Positions 10,431 through 18,764 of a stretch of DNA of 42,761 nucleotides are shown here, one piece after another. The stretch spans positions 1 through 42,761 of the forward strand of contig JACPIY010000059.1 of the NCBI GenBank assembly GCA_016187835.1, given 5' to 3'. The notes beneath the pieces are model-generated. The model had not been told where the DNA came from and did not search any database. It saw nothing but the letters and a program-made list of their open reading frames with translations. Position numbers and translations under genes: made by a program. Numbering within the stretch: the stretch's first letter is position 1; each line of letters opens with the position of its first letter. The stretch comes from Deltaproteobacteria bacterium. Lineage in GTDB: Bacteria > Desulfobacterota_D > UBA1144 > Nemesobacterales > CSP1-2.

Positions 10431-10532
10431 TTCTTTTCCACCTCTTCAATTACAAAATTAATGTATTAATATAAGCTAGAAAATGTTAATAGTAAAGCGA
10501 CTTGGACTCGGATAATATTATTATAACTCGTC

Positions 10533-10648
10533 ATTGCGGGCGCATTCGTTTTCACTCAGAATAAACTCCGCGAAGCAATCAGACACGAGGTGTCATTGCT
10601 TCTTCGCACAGTTTATTCTGAGCAAGTCCATGGACTCCTCGCAATGTC
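10533..10648. repeat. Long imperfect palindrome, repeat family III
   Basis: Nested arms CTCAGAATAAACT...AGTTTATTCTGAG and GCGAAGCAATCAGACAC...GTGTCATTGCTTCTTCGC, with outer CATTGCG.../...CGCAATG. The segment GAAGCAATCAGACACGAGGTGTCATT recurs in variant form near 42544. Confidence 0.75.
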
Positions 10649-10713
10649 GGTTCAAGTGTCTCACTTCTTAAAATTGCACGTTTTAAAAAGTCTATTATTG
10701 TGGAGGAAGAACA

Positions 10714-11385
10714 ATGAATTTAAAAGACATAAAATTTGATGAAAAGGGGCTTGTACCTGTAGTTGTTCAGGACGCTGAGAACGGGCAGGTTCTCATGGTG
10801 GCCTACGCAAACCAGGAAGCACTAGAAAAAACATTAGAGACAAAGAGAGGTCACTTTTGGAGTAGATCAAGAAATAAGCTCTGGGAAAAGGGTGAAGAAT
10901 CGGAGAACTTTCAGGAGGTGAAGGACTTTTTCCTCGACTGCGATGGAGATACGGTTCTTATACTAGTCAACCAACGAGGCGTTGCTTGCCATACCGGCAA
11001 ACGAAGCTGTTTCTTTACCAATGCCAAAGGTGAGAACCAGAGCGCCACATCATTCGGCTTCGGTAGAACGGATAAAACTTTAGAAGAGGTATATCAAGTA
11101 ATCGAAGATAGAAAGCGGAACCCAAGAGAAGTTTCTTACGTGAGCGGTCTGTTCAGTGAAGGACTGGATAGGATTCTAAAGAAAGTGGGAGAGGAAGCAG
11201 GGGAAACAATAATTGCAGCAAAAAACAAGAGCAAAGAAGAGATAATATATGAAGTAGCTGACCTATGGTTCCATACACTGATAACACTTGCCTACTTTGG
11301 AATAAGGCCAGAAGACATATACAAGGAGTTTGGGAAGAGGTTAGGGAAATCTAAAGAGTCATATAGACTGAATGAGTCTGAATAA
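10714..11385 (+). CDS. hisIE: Bifunctional phosphoribosyl-AMP cyclohydrolase / phosphoribosyl-ATP pyrophosphatase
   Basis: [38 protein letters not shown]...[13 protein letters not shown] (HisI), followed by a HisE domain [16 protein letters not shown]...[15 protein letters not shown]. Confidence 0.95.
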   Translation: MNLKDIKFDEKGLVPVVVQDAENGQVLMVAYANQEALEKTLETKRGHFWSRSRNKLWEKGEESENFQEVKDFFLDCDGDTVLILVNQRGVACHTGKRSCFFTNAKGENQSATSFGFGRTDKTLEEVYQVIEDRKRNPREVSYVSGLFSEGLDRILKKVGEEAGETIIAAKNKSKEEIIYEVADLWFHTLITLAYFGIRPEDIYKEFGKRLGKSKESYRLNESE

Positions 11386-11431
11386 ATTTAGTATCTTTTG
11401 CATTCTGCATCCTACTCCTCGTGCAATTGCG

Positions 11432-11459
11432 GTAGGGAACGCATATATGCGTTCCCTAC
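11432..11459. repeat. REP-like palindrome, family I (GTAGGGAACGCATATATGCGTTCCCTAC)
   Basis: Perfect 28-bp palindrome. Confidence 0.9.
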
Positions 11460-11537
11460 ATCGTGACTGCCACACTTAACAGACATACCGGAAGCGGACG
11501 GGCTTATGCCCACTCCACTTCCAAACCGCAAATCCAA

Positions 11538-11566
11538 GTAGGGGCGGTTCGCAAACCACCCCTATC
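11538..11566. repeat. REP-like imperfect palindrome, family I
   Basis: GTAGGGGCGGTTCGCAAACCACCCCTATC. Confidence 0.7.
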
Positions 11567-11676
11567 CTCATGCAAATTATCAAATTACCCGTAGAGGTTT
11601 GATTAACACAATAACTTTATATTGCGTAAATAGACAGTTATGGGCTAACTAATTTCTATCTTTAGGTTTAACGTAT

Positions 11677-12118
11677 TTACCTATTTTTCTTAGGCCTATC
11701 CTTCTCCTCTATGTAATCTCCAATAAAAGTTTTTGACCTTACTTCAGGGGGCAGGTTGGACAGGTCCGGTTTTGGCATGTTCGTGGAAAGATCGTGCGTG
11801 TATGCAAAGCTTGAAACGACTCTTTCAACTTGTTTTACCCCGCACCTGGGACACTTGAGATCTTTCTCATCTTCTTTATCAAATATAAGTTCGGAGAACC
11901 TATAGCTTCTAATGTTGAAAAATACCTTTTTTGTCCTTTCATCTATGTTTTGCCAGAACCTTTTTTTTATTGAGGTCGGCAACCTCTATAAAATAGATAT
12001 TGTCATATTTCTCTACCAGGTCAGAAACGATTTCTGAATTTATTTTCTCTCTTAATTTTTTTAACGAATCCTCAACACTTTGCCTGCATGCTATACATTC
12101 ATACTCATATAAAGGCAT
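11677..12118 (-). pseudogene. FmdB-like zinc-ribbon protein with frameshift in an A8 tract (complement of 11961-11968)
   Basis: From ATG 12118: MPLYEYECIACRQSVEDSLKKLREKINSEIVSDLVEKYDNIYFIEVADLNKKK, then out of frame. Dropping one A restores ...KKRFWQNIDERTKKVFFNIRSYRFSELIFDKEDEKDLKCPRCGVKQVERVVSSF..., collinear with the neighbouring paralog. Confidence 0.7.
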
Positions 12119-12130
12119 TTTGATTTCCCC

Positions 12131-12634
12131 CTAGTCGTTGAAATATTGATTTAAATGATCATACCCAACCCAGGAACTGGCCATTTCTTCGTCTTTCATT
12201 TTTTTATAATCTAAATGATATTGAAGCTCGTCTCCCGGATGGGGAGCTCTTTTATTCTTGTCGTCAAAAATAGCCTTGAACGTCGAATAAACCCTGCGAA
12301 CCTTGTCGCCTTTACTACAAGAAGGGCAAACCAGATTTTTTTCTTCCTCTTTATTATAAATCAATTCGCTGAACCTAAAGTTTTTCAATTCAAGATAGAG
12401 ACTCTTATTGTTCTTTACTTTATAACGAAACTTCCTAACGTTGCGCTTCCCTTTTTCACCAAGTGCAAACGCCAGTCTATCTTTTTTATCGTCATAAACC
12501 TCAATGTAATAAAATTTCGGATTCTTTTTCATTATCTTCGACGCGTTGGACTTATTAATCTTCTCAACCAGAGAGGATATGTCCGAATTATATTCATCAA
12601 TACAAGCATCGCATTCATATTCAAATACAGGCAT
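12131..12634 (-). CDS. FmdB-like (YEYxCxxC) protein with distant CPxC knuckle; paralog of 11677-12118
   Basis: MPVFEYECDACIDEY... at the N-terminus; FRFSELIYNKEEEKNLVCPSCSKGDKVRRVYSTF about 90 residues later. Confidence 0.65.
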   Translation of the reverse strand: MPVFEYECDACIDEYNSDISSLVEKINKSNASKIMKKNPKFYYIEVYDDKKDRLAFALGEKGKRNVRKFRYKVKNNKSLYLELKNFRFSELIYNKEEEKNLVCPSCSKGDKVRRVYSTFKAIFDDKNKRAPHPGDELQYHLDYKKMKDEEMASSWVGYDHLNQYFND

Positions 12635-12892
12635 AGCCTTTTCCCCCTAAAATTCAATGTTTAGAATATTAACAAAAATTTCTCATTTGTTCCAGTATTG
12701 TACAGGCAATCCCCTGTAATTGCCCGTTACTAGGGCAGACACGGGAGCCTACCCCCCCCCTACAATAATTATCCAGCGGTAAGAGATAATTTACCTCAGG
12801 TTTAATGTTTAAGAAACATAGATTCATTAAGAATTTGACAAAGATTAACCAGGGACAATACTAATCTCACATTTATTTGCGGAGGAGACGCC

Positions 12893-13696
12893 GTGCCAGA
12901 GGCTGAGGTTAAGGAGCTAATTATCGAAGAAAAAGATTCAGTCTGCACTCTCACTATAAACAGACCGGAAAAAAGAAATTCTCTAACTTCTAATCTGCTT
13001 ATCGAGATGGATTCAGAATTAAAAAAAATAAAAAACGGCCAGAAAACAAGGTGTATTGTGATTCGGGGTTCGGGAGATAAGGCTTTTTCTTCAGGTTATG
13101 ACATATCGGCAATCGGGAAAATAAAAGACGATATGATGAGGGATTATACAGACGACCATCCGCTTATAATCGCATCAAAAGCAATAGAAAACTTCCCCTA
13201 CCCTGTAATTGCTATGATAAACGGCCATGCCTTTGGTGGGGGACTTGAACTTGCCTTAACATGTGATTTAAGAATAGCAGTGGATAACGCCCTTTTTGGA
13301 ATGCCTCCGGCAAAACTCGGGGTTATTTACACATACACAGGGATAAGAAAATTCCTTAACCTGATTGGTCTTGGATATACAAAAGAACTTTTTCTCACCG
13401 GAAGAAATATTGACGCACAAAGAGCAGAAAAAATTGGTCTTGTAAACTACGTTCTTCCTAAATCTGAGTTAGAGGATTTTACATATAAACTCGCTTCTGA
13501 AATCTCCGGAAATGCCCCTCTCTCGATGAGCACAATGAAAGAGATGACAAACTCCTGGCAAAAAAATCAATTAATGAGTAAATACGATGAAGAGTTAGTT
13601 AAAGAGATGATTTTAAAAGTGCAGGAAAGTGATGATTACAAAGAGGGTCAGAAGGCTTTTGCTGAAAAGAGAAAGCCAAAGTTTCAGGGAAGGTAG
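12893..13696 (+). CDS. Enoyl-CoA hydratase/isomerase family protein
   Basis: LTINRPEKRNSLTSNLLIEMD...AFSSGYDI...INGHAFGGGLELALTCDLRIA; GTG start with GGAGGAG upstream. Confidence 0.92.
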   Translation: MPEAEVKELIIEEKDSVCTLTINRPEKRNSLTSNLLIEMDSELKKIKNGQKTRCIVIRGSGDKAFSSGYDISAIGKIKDDMMRDYTDDHPLIIASKAIENFPYPVIAMINGHAFGGGLELALTCDLRIAVDNALFGMPPAKLGVIYTYTGIRKFLNLIGLGYTKELFLTGRNIDAQRAEKIGLVNYVLPKSELEDFTYKLASEISGNAPLSMSTMKEMTNSWQKNQLMSKYDEELVKEMILKVQESDDYKEGQKAFAEKRKPKFQGR

Positions 13697-13700
13697 AAAA

Positions 13701-14190
13701 ATAAATTCCAAATAACAAATCTCAAATTACAAACAAATTCAAAGACCAAAATGGTAAATTCAAAACGGTATGACTTGGAGGAACGGACATTCAAGTTTGC
13801 TAAGGAAGTTGTCCAGTTTGTGAAAACCATCCCAAGAACCTTAGCTAATAATGAAATAGCTAAACAGGTTATTCGGTCTTCAGGGTCTATAGGAGCAAAC
13901 TATATTGAGGCAAATGAAGCCTTAAGCAGAAAAGATTTTATAATGAGGATCAAGATTTGCCGTAAAGAAGCAAAAGAAAGCACCTATTGGTTGAAACTCA
14001 TCGAGGTGAAAACTGAGGAGGAGGAAAGGAAGAGAAAATCGCTGATTGATGAAGCGACACAGCTTATGAAAATCTTTAACGCAATAGTAGAAAAACCAAA
14101 TTAAATTTAAAATCTTTCCAGAATTCATTTGGTACTTGGAGTTTGAGACTTGGAATTTGTTTGTGATTTGGAGCTTGGAATTTGGAGCTT
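13701..14190. repeat. Family II AT-rich inverted repeat unit enclosing a four-helix-bundle gene
   Basis: Left arm 13701-13750 (ATAAATTCCAAATAACAAATCTCAAATTACAAACAAATTCAAAGACCAAA); right arm about 14118-14190 (CAGAATTCATTTGGTACTTGGAGTTTGAGACTTGGAATTTGTTTGTGATTTGGAGCTTGGAATTTGGAGCTT). Arms are in inverted orientation. Confidence 0.75.
13751..14104 (+). CDS. Four helix bundle protein (S23/23S rRNA IVS-type, TIGR02436-like)
   Basis: LEERTFKFAKEVVQFVKTIPRTLANNEIAKQVIRSSGSIGANYIEANEALSRKDFIMRIKICRKEAKESTYWLKLIEV. Confidence 0.92.
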   Translation: MVNSKRYDLEERTFKFAKEVVQFVKTIPRTLANNEIAKQVIRSSGSIGANYIEANEALSRKDFIMRIKICRKEAKESTYWLKLIEVKTEEEERKRKSLIDEATQLMKIFNAIVEKPN

Positions 14191-14695
14191 ATTTGCTCTG
14201 CTTCATTCCAAACTTCTCCCAATGAAACACTTCATCAGGCGATTTCCTTACCTTTTTCCTTTTTACCGTAAATTCCTCTGGGTATCCGAATGGGAGAATC
14301 GTAAGAACGTGAAGATTTCTTGGGATATTTAACTTTTCTTTTACCTTCTCGATTGCCCCGATCCAACAACACCCAATCCCCTCATTCCATGCAGCAAGAG
14401 CCATATTCTGGACAGCCCTTGCTCCATCTATTTCATGCCATTTATTCACCGGATCGGTAACAACAACTACGGCAAAAGGGGCTTGAACAACGAATCTCCC
14501 ACTCATACAAAATTCGCCGAGTTCCTTGAGAGTCTCTTTATTTTTTATTACGATAAATTGCCAGGGCTGAAGGTTCATAGCACTTGGTGCAAGCCTTCCT
14601 GCCTCAATAATTTTTCTTATCACATCATCCGGTACGTCTTTTTTAAGATAACTCCTTATGTCTCTTCTTTTCCTTATGCACTCAAAAGTGTCCAT
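14189..14695 (-). CDS. Nitroreductase family protein
   Basis: MDTFECIRKRRDIRSYLKKDVPDDVIRKIIEAGRLAPSAMNLQPWQFIVIKN; ALAAWNEGIGCCWIGAI. Confidence 0.92.
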   Translation of the reverse strand: MDTFECIRKRRDIRSYLKKDVPDDVIRKIIEAGRLAPSAMNLQPWQFIVIKNKETLKELGEFCMSGRFVVQAPFAVVVVTDPVNKWHEIDGARAVQNMALAAWNEGIGCCWIGAIEKVKEKLNIPRNLHVLTILPFGYPEEFTVKRKKVRKSPDEVFHWEKFGMKQSK

Positions 14696-14705
14696 TAATC
14701 TACTC

Positions 14706-14798
14706 CATTAGTTGATAGTTGATAGTCAATAGTTGATAATTTAAAGTCACTGATTTTTAACTACCTACTTCCAACTTTCAACTGTTAACTTAACTAAA
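14706..14798. repeat. AT-rich imperfect inverted repeat abutting the era stop codon
   Basis: Left: TTAGTTGATAGTTGATAGTCAATAGTTGATAA; right: TTCCAACTTTCAACTGTTAACTTAACTAA. Confidence 0.55.
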
Positions 14799-15707
14799 TT
14801 AACTCCCATACCCAAACTCCCTTACAAGTTCCCCCCTCTCCGTCCATCTTTCCTTCACTTTTACCCAGAGTTCGAGATAAACCTTTGCGCCGAGGATTCT
14901 TTCAATATCAATTCTTGCAAGGCTTCCAATTTGCTTTAGCATTTGTCCCTTTTCTCCAACTATAATCCCTTTGTGATTATTTCTTTCAACGTAGATGAGG
15001 GCCGAAATCCTGACCAGGTTTTTCTCAGGAACATCTTGGAAATCCTCAATCACAACCGCGGTTTTATAGGGAATTTCCTCTCGCATGAGGTTGAAAATCT
15101 TTTCTCTTATAAGCTCAGCCACAAGAAACCTCTCAGGCTGGTCTGTAATCATATCGTCTGGAAAATACTTTGGACCTTGTGGAAGATAATTTTTAATAGT
15201 ATTTATTAGGTCATCAATCCCATCGGCTTTAAGAGCGGAAATGGGGATAACCTCTAAAAATTTCCCTTTAAATTCTTGAGACCTTGCAATAATATCCAAG
15301 ATTCTACTTTTCTTTACAGCATCAATTTTATTTATCACCAATATAGACGGCTTGGGTAAACTATCAATTATAAAACGGTCTCCTTTACCGAATGGATCAT
15401 CCACTTCAATTATCATTAAAATAACATCAGCCTCTCCAATCGTATTCATTGCGGTCCGAACCATAGCTTTTCCGAGTCCGCCTCTTGCTTTGTGTATCCC
15501 CGGAGTATCAAGAAAAACAAGCTGTGAATCAGGAAGGGTTTTTACACCAACTATTCGGTTCCTGGTTGTATTCGGTTTTTCCGAGACCGCTGCAATCTTC
15601 TCGCCTACAATCACATTGAGAAGAGTAGATTTCCCCACGTTGGGTCTTCCGACTATTGTAATAAAACCAGAGCGAAAGTTTTTTTCAGTTTTTAGTTCTT
15701 GTTCCAT
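14799..15707 (-). CDS. era: GTPase Era
   Basis: GFITIVGRPNVGKSTLLNVIVGEKIAAVSEKPNTTRNRIVGV, LDTPGIHKARGGLGKAM, NKID, C-terminal KH domain GIIVGEKGQMLKQIGSLAR. Confidence 0.95.
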   Translation of the reverse strand: MEQELKTEKNFRSGFITIVGRPNVGKSTLLNVIVGEKIAAVSEKPNTTRNRIVGVKTLPDSQLVFLDTPGIHKARGGLGKAMVRTAMNTIGEADVILMIIEVDDPFGKGDRFIIDSLPKPSILVINKIDAVKKSRILDIIARSQEFKGKFLEVIPISALKADGIDDLINTIKNYLPQGPKYFPDDMITDQPERFLVAELIREKIFNLMREEIPYKTAVVIEDFQDVPEKNLVRISALIYVERNNHKGIIVGEKGQMLKQIGSLARIDIERILGAKVYLELWVKVKERWTERGELVREFGYGS

Positions 15708-15715
15708 TCTACCCT

Positions 15716-16273
15716 TTATACGTCTTTGATAAATTTAAAAATTTCATCTTCCAATGCATCGTTGGCAACTCTTTCTGAATTCTCTCTATCGAGATGCCAT
15801 TTTAATGGATTATTTTGGGTATATCCCCTGATTTTGTTAAGTTCATATTCCTTACGGATTATGTGTTCGTAATAATTACGCTGCCAAACGAAATAATTAA
15901 ATCCCCTATCATGAACTAACCTTGTTGTTTTCGCTTTATAGAACCGAATAATTTTACCCAATGTTTGTTTCGGATTTTGCATTAATACCCATTGGTTTTG
16001 ATCGTTTGTTGCGGTCGGATGATTGGTTGTAGGGGTTTGATTAATCAAACCCCTACGAATTACAATAATGCCATGCAAATGATTCGGCATTAGAACAAAT
16101 TCATCCAAAATTTTGCCAATATGGGATAATTCAACTATTCCATTTCTCACATCACCAAACAAACATTCCCGATCTTGTGTACATATCGTGATGAAATATA
16201 ATCCTGCCTGTGAATAATCGTACTCTTTCAATCGTATTGATCTTCTATGGTGAACAGCAGGATTGTATTTCAT
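15716..16273 (-). mobile_element. REP-associated tyrosine transposase (RAYT; Y1/IS200-like transposase domain)
   Basis: HHRRSIRLKEYDYSQAGLYFITICTQDRECLFGDV...LDEFVLMPNHLHGIIVI (HUH-type motif HLH), RDRGFNYFVWQRNYYEHIIRKEYELNKIRGYTQNNPLKW. Confidence 0.85.
16029..16056. repeat. Perfect 28-bp palindrome inside the RAYT ORF, family I
   Basis: GTAGGGGTTTGATTAATCAAACCCCTAC equals its own reverse complement. Confidence 0.92.
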
Positions 16274-16542
16274 ACTAACCTTGCCTTTTTAAGCCTATTC
16301 CTAACCAACTCACACATAGCTCAGTATACCTCATTTCGCTCTTCTTCAGTTAAGCCGAGTATATCAATGAAAACTCCATCCAATGCGTTTTTGTTAGGAA
16401 TTGGACTGGGTTTCTGGGAGCGGATAGGCTTTAAGGAATCAATGCCGAGTTAGGCGAAAACTTGCTTAATCAGCTTTATATATTTTTCGCCAACCTGGTT
16501 TATCTCTTCTTCAAACCCAAGTTCAAATATCTTGTCCAACAT
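16270..16542 (-). pseudogene. Degenerate gene remnant; end resembles the C-terminus of N6-adenine DNA methylases of restriction systems
   Basis: One frame reads MLDKIFELGFEEEINQVGEKYIKLIKQVFA*LGIDSLKPIRSQKPSPIPNKNALDGVFIDILGLTEEERNEVY*AMCELVRNRLKKARLV*, with internal stops TAA (16450-16452) and TGA (16321-16323). Confidence 0.5.
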
Positions 16543-16831
16543 GAATACAATCCCCACGTAACATTCAAAACTTATCTGTAGTGCCCTAGAGCACCCCCCT
16601 GTATTGGACGTACTTTAGGTATTATCTTATTTTCCACGAAGTTAATAAAGTCCCCCTTAATAAATCCTAAAAGCTCTTCAATCTCTACCATTCTCTTTTT
16701 TTCTCGAATTCAATACTATACAGTTTTATGCTAATTGAGATTCCTGCAAGTAGTAAATGTCGGAGCAATCCAGAAATTGGTATGAAGGATTAAGAAATGT
16801 GGCAAATATAATTCCAAATCCGAAGCCAATA

Positions 16832-17695
16832 TCACGCCCCTAGCCGAGCTCTTGCCATCTGAATCTCTTTTTGCTTCATATCTCTTGACCTGAGCCTTTC
16901 CCAGATAAGAAGACTCGTTATTGAGACAAAGACAATCATAGTTCCTACAGCGTTTATCTCAGGAGTCATTCCCCTACGGAGCATTGCCCAAATCTGCATA
17001 GGGAGAGTATTATCCCTTCCGGTTAGAAAAATCGTTACGATGATTTCATCGAAGGAAAGAGTAAAAGCAAGAAATGCCGCCCCAAGAAGCGCAGTTTTTA
17101 TATTAGGTAGAACCACGCTAAAAAACGCCTTCCATCTACTTGCTCCGAGATCCATCGCTGCAAGTACCATTGCTTTATCCATTGATTTTAGACGCGCAAG
17201 AACCTCTAAATAAACAACCGGTATGCAGAATGTGATGTGCCCTATTGCCACCGTAACCAGAGAAAGCTTAAACTTCACAAAAGAACAGAAAAGCAGCAAA
17301 GCAACCCCTGTAATGACACCAGGAAAAGTTATGGGCCAGGTAGAAACCCTATGGAAAACACCCTTCAATGGAAATATGAATTCATCCATAGCAAGAGCAA
17401 GAAGCGTCCCTACAATTAAAGAAAACACTGTAGCCGCAATTCCTACCTTAATGCTGTTAATAACTGCCTGCATCAGGTCCTCGTTATTAAAAAACGCCTG
17501 ATACCAATGAAAAGTGAATTTTTTAAATGGGAAATAGCTAAACGGAGCTTCGTTGAAGGAAAATATCACCACGATAATAATCGGAGAATAAAGAACGAGA
17601 AAAAATAAGAGTACATAGAGCTTCAGTATAAGATCTCCTATACTAAAGGACTTAGTTTTTTCCGTCGGCTTTTCAGTCCTTGATATTTCCTGCAT
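16832..17695 (-). CDS. potC: ABC transporter permease, spermidine/putrescine type (PotC-like)
   Basis: VLYSPIIIVVIFSFNEAPF...; EAA motif AAMDLGASRWKAFFSVVLPNIKTALLGAAFLAFTLSFDEIIVT. Confidence 0.85.
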   Translation of the reverse strand: MQEISRTEKPTEKTKSFSIGDLILKLYVLLFFLVLYSPIIIVVIFSFNEAPFSYFPFKKFTFHWYQAFFNNEDLMQAVINSIKVGIAATVFSLIVGTLLALAMDEFIFPLKGVFHRVSTWPITFPGVITGVALLLFCSFVKFKLSLVTVAIGHITFCIPVVYLEVLARLKSMDKAMVLAAMDLGASRWKAFFSVVLPNIKTALLGAAFLAFTLSFDEIIVTIFLTGRDNTLPMQIWAMLRRGMTPEINAVGTMIVFVSITSLLIWERLRSRDMKQKEIQMARARLGA

Positions 17696-17730
17696 GAGAT
17701 TTATCTATCTCCCCAAAAAGCAAGCACTAA

Positions 17731-17830
17731 TAACCAAGCTCCAAATACCAAACAAATTCCAAGCACCAAACGTTCTGAATCTTAGATTTTGGACTTGTTT
17801 GGAATTTGTGATTTGTGATTTTGAATTTGT
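17731..17830. repeat. Family II AT-rich inverted repeat, no gene inside
   Basis: CAAGCTCCAAATACCAAACAAATTCCAAGCACCAAACGTTCTGAAT...GATTTTGGACTTGTTTGGAATTTGTGATTTG; inverted copy at 21061-21152. Confidence 0.85.
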
Positions 17831-17838
17831 ATCTTCAT

Positions 17839-18693
17839 TTATATTTCCATCCCGCTATAACGTGCGGCTATTTTTTCACTTACATAGAGTATGAAAGCAA
17901 CAAGAATTATGAGAACTAGTCCGTTTGCAGCACCGAGGGTCCACTGAAACGCGCTTCCAAAGAGACTCCATACGATATTTCCTATCATAATTCCCTCAGG
18001 ACCGCCGACCAAAAGGGCAGCTACAAAATCGCCAACACTCAGAGCAAAAACCGACGTTATACCAGCAATAACACCTGGGAGAGTAAGAGGAAAGATCACT
18101 CGCCAAAAGGTTGTAAATCTCCCCGCTCCCAAGTCATAAGAAGCCTGGAGAAATTCCTGAGGAATCTTCTCAAGCATTGCATAAACCGGGATAATAAGAA
18201 ACGCTATAAAAGCCATTGTAAGCACGAGAATCAGTGCAAACTGACTGTAGAGAAGAATACTAAGAGGTTCGTCAATAACTCCAATAAAGAGCAGGAACTG
18301 ATTTATAACTCCATTTGTACCGAGAACTATCTTCCACGCATATGCCCTTACCAGGTAGCTAATCCAGAGCTGCATGACGACAAAAAGCAAAAGAAGGTTC
18401 TTATATCTTTTCATCCTATAGGCAATAAAAAAGGCAACAGGATAACCTAGTAACAGTGCAAATATCGAGACAGTAATACCTATACCAATAGTTTTAAATA
18501 TAGTCTTATAGTAAAGAGGGGTTGTAAAAATCTTTACGAAGTTCTTAAGTGTAAACTCCTTAATAACCGTTAAGTATTGTGTATCCCAGAACGAGTGGAT
18601 AAGTAGAACGCTATAGGCAAAGATTTCAAGGACTGTAATCCATAAGATTGGAATAGCAATTAAAATAAAGAACTCTAGTCGTCTTCCCTTCAT
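17839..18693 (-). CDS. potB: ABC transporter permease, spermidine/putrescine type (PotB-like)
   Basis: Multi-TM protein with EAA motif QASYDLGAGRFTTFWRVIFPLTLPGVIAGITSVFALSVGDFVAALLVGG. Confidence 0.85.
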   Translation of the reverse strand: MKGRRLEFFILIAIPILWITVLEIFAYSVLLIHSFWDTQYLTVIKEFTLKNFVKIFTTPLYYKTIFKTIGIGITVSIFALLLGYPVAFFIAYRMKRYKNLLLLFVVMQLWISYLVRAYAWKIVLGTNGVINQFLLFIGVIDEPLSILLYSQFALILVLTMAFIAFLIIPVYAMLEKIPQEFLQASYDLGAGRFTTFWRVIFPLTLPGVIAGITSVFALSVGDFVAALLVGGPEGIMIGNIVWSLFGSAFQWTLGAANGLVLIILVAFILYVSEKIAARYSGMEI

Positions 18694-18704
18694 GCCTTTG
18701 TACT

Positions 18705-18731
18705 GTAGGGGCGGATTGAGCCCGCCCCTAC
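18705..18731. repeat. REP-like inverted repeat, family I
   Basis: GTAGGGGCGG ATTGAGC CCGCCCCTAC, perfect 10-bp arms, between potB and potD. Confidence 0.85.
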
Positions 18732-18764
18732 AAAGATTAAACTCACATAACGAGATTATTCAGC

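Noticed and set aside
357-11606. Repeats considered as a CRISPR array
   Set aside because: Copies are kilobases apart or irregularly spaced, palindromic with variable cores, and no cas genes are present.
12215-12664. 149-aa plus-strand ORF
   Set aside because: Antisense to the FmdB-like gene and hydrophobic/low-complexity.
13751-14104. Four-helix-bundle gene as a diversity-generating retroelement accessory (Avd)
   Set aside because: No reverse transcriptase, template repeat or variable-repeat target seen nearby.
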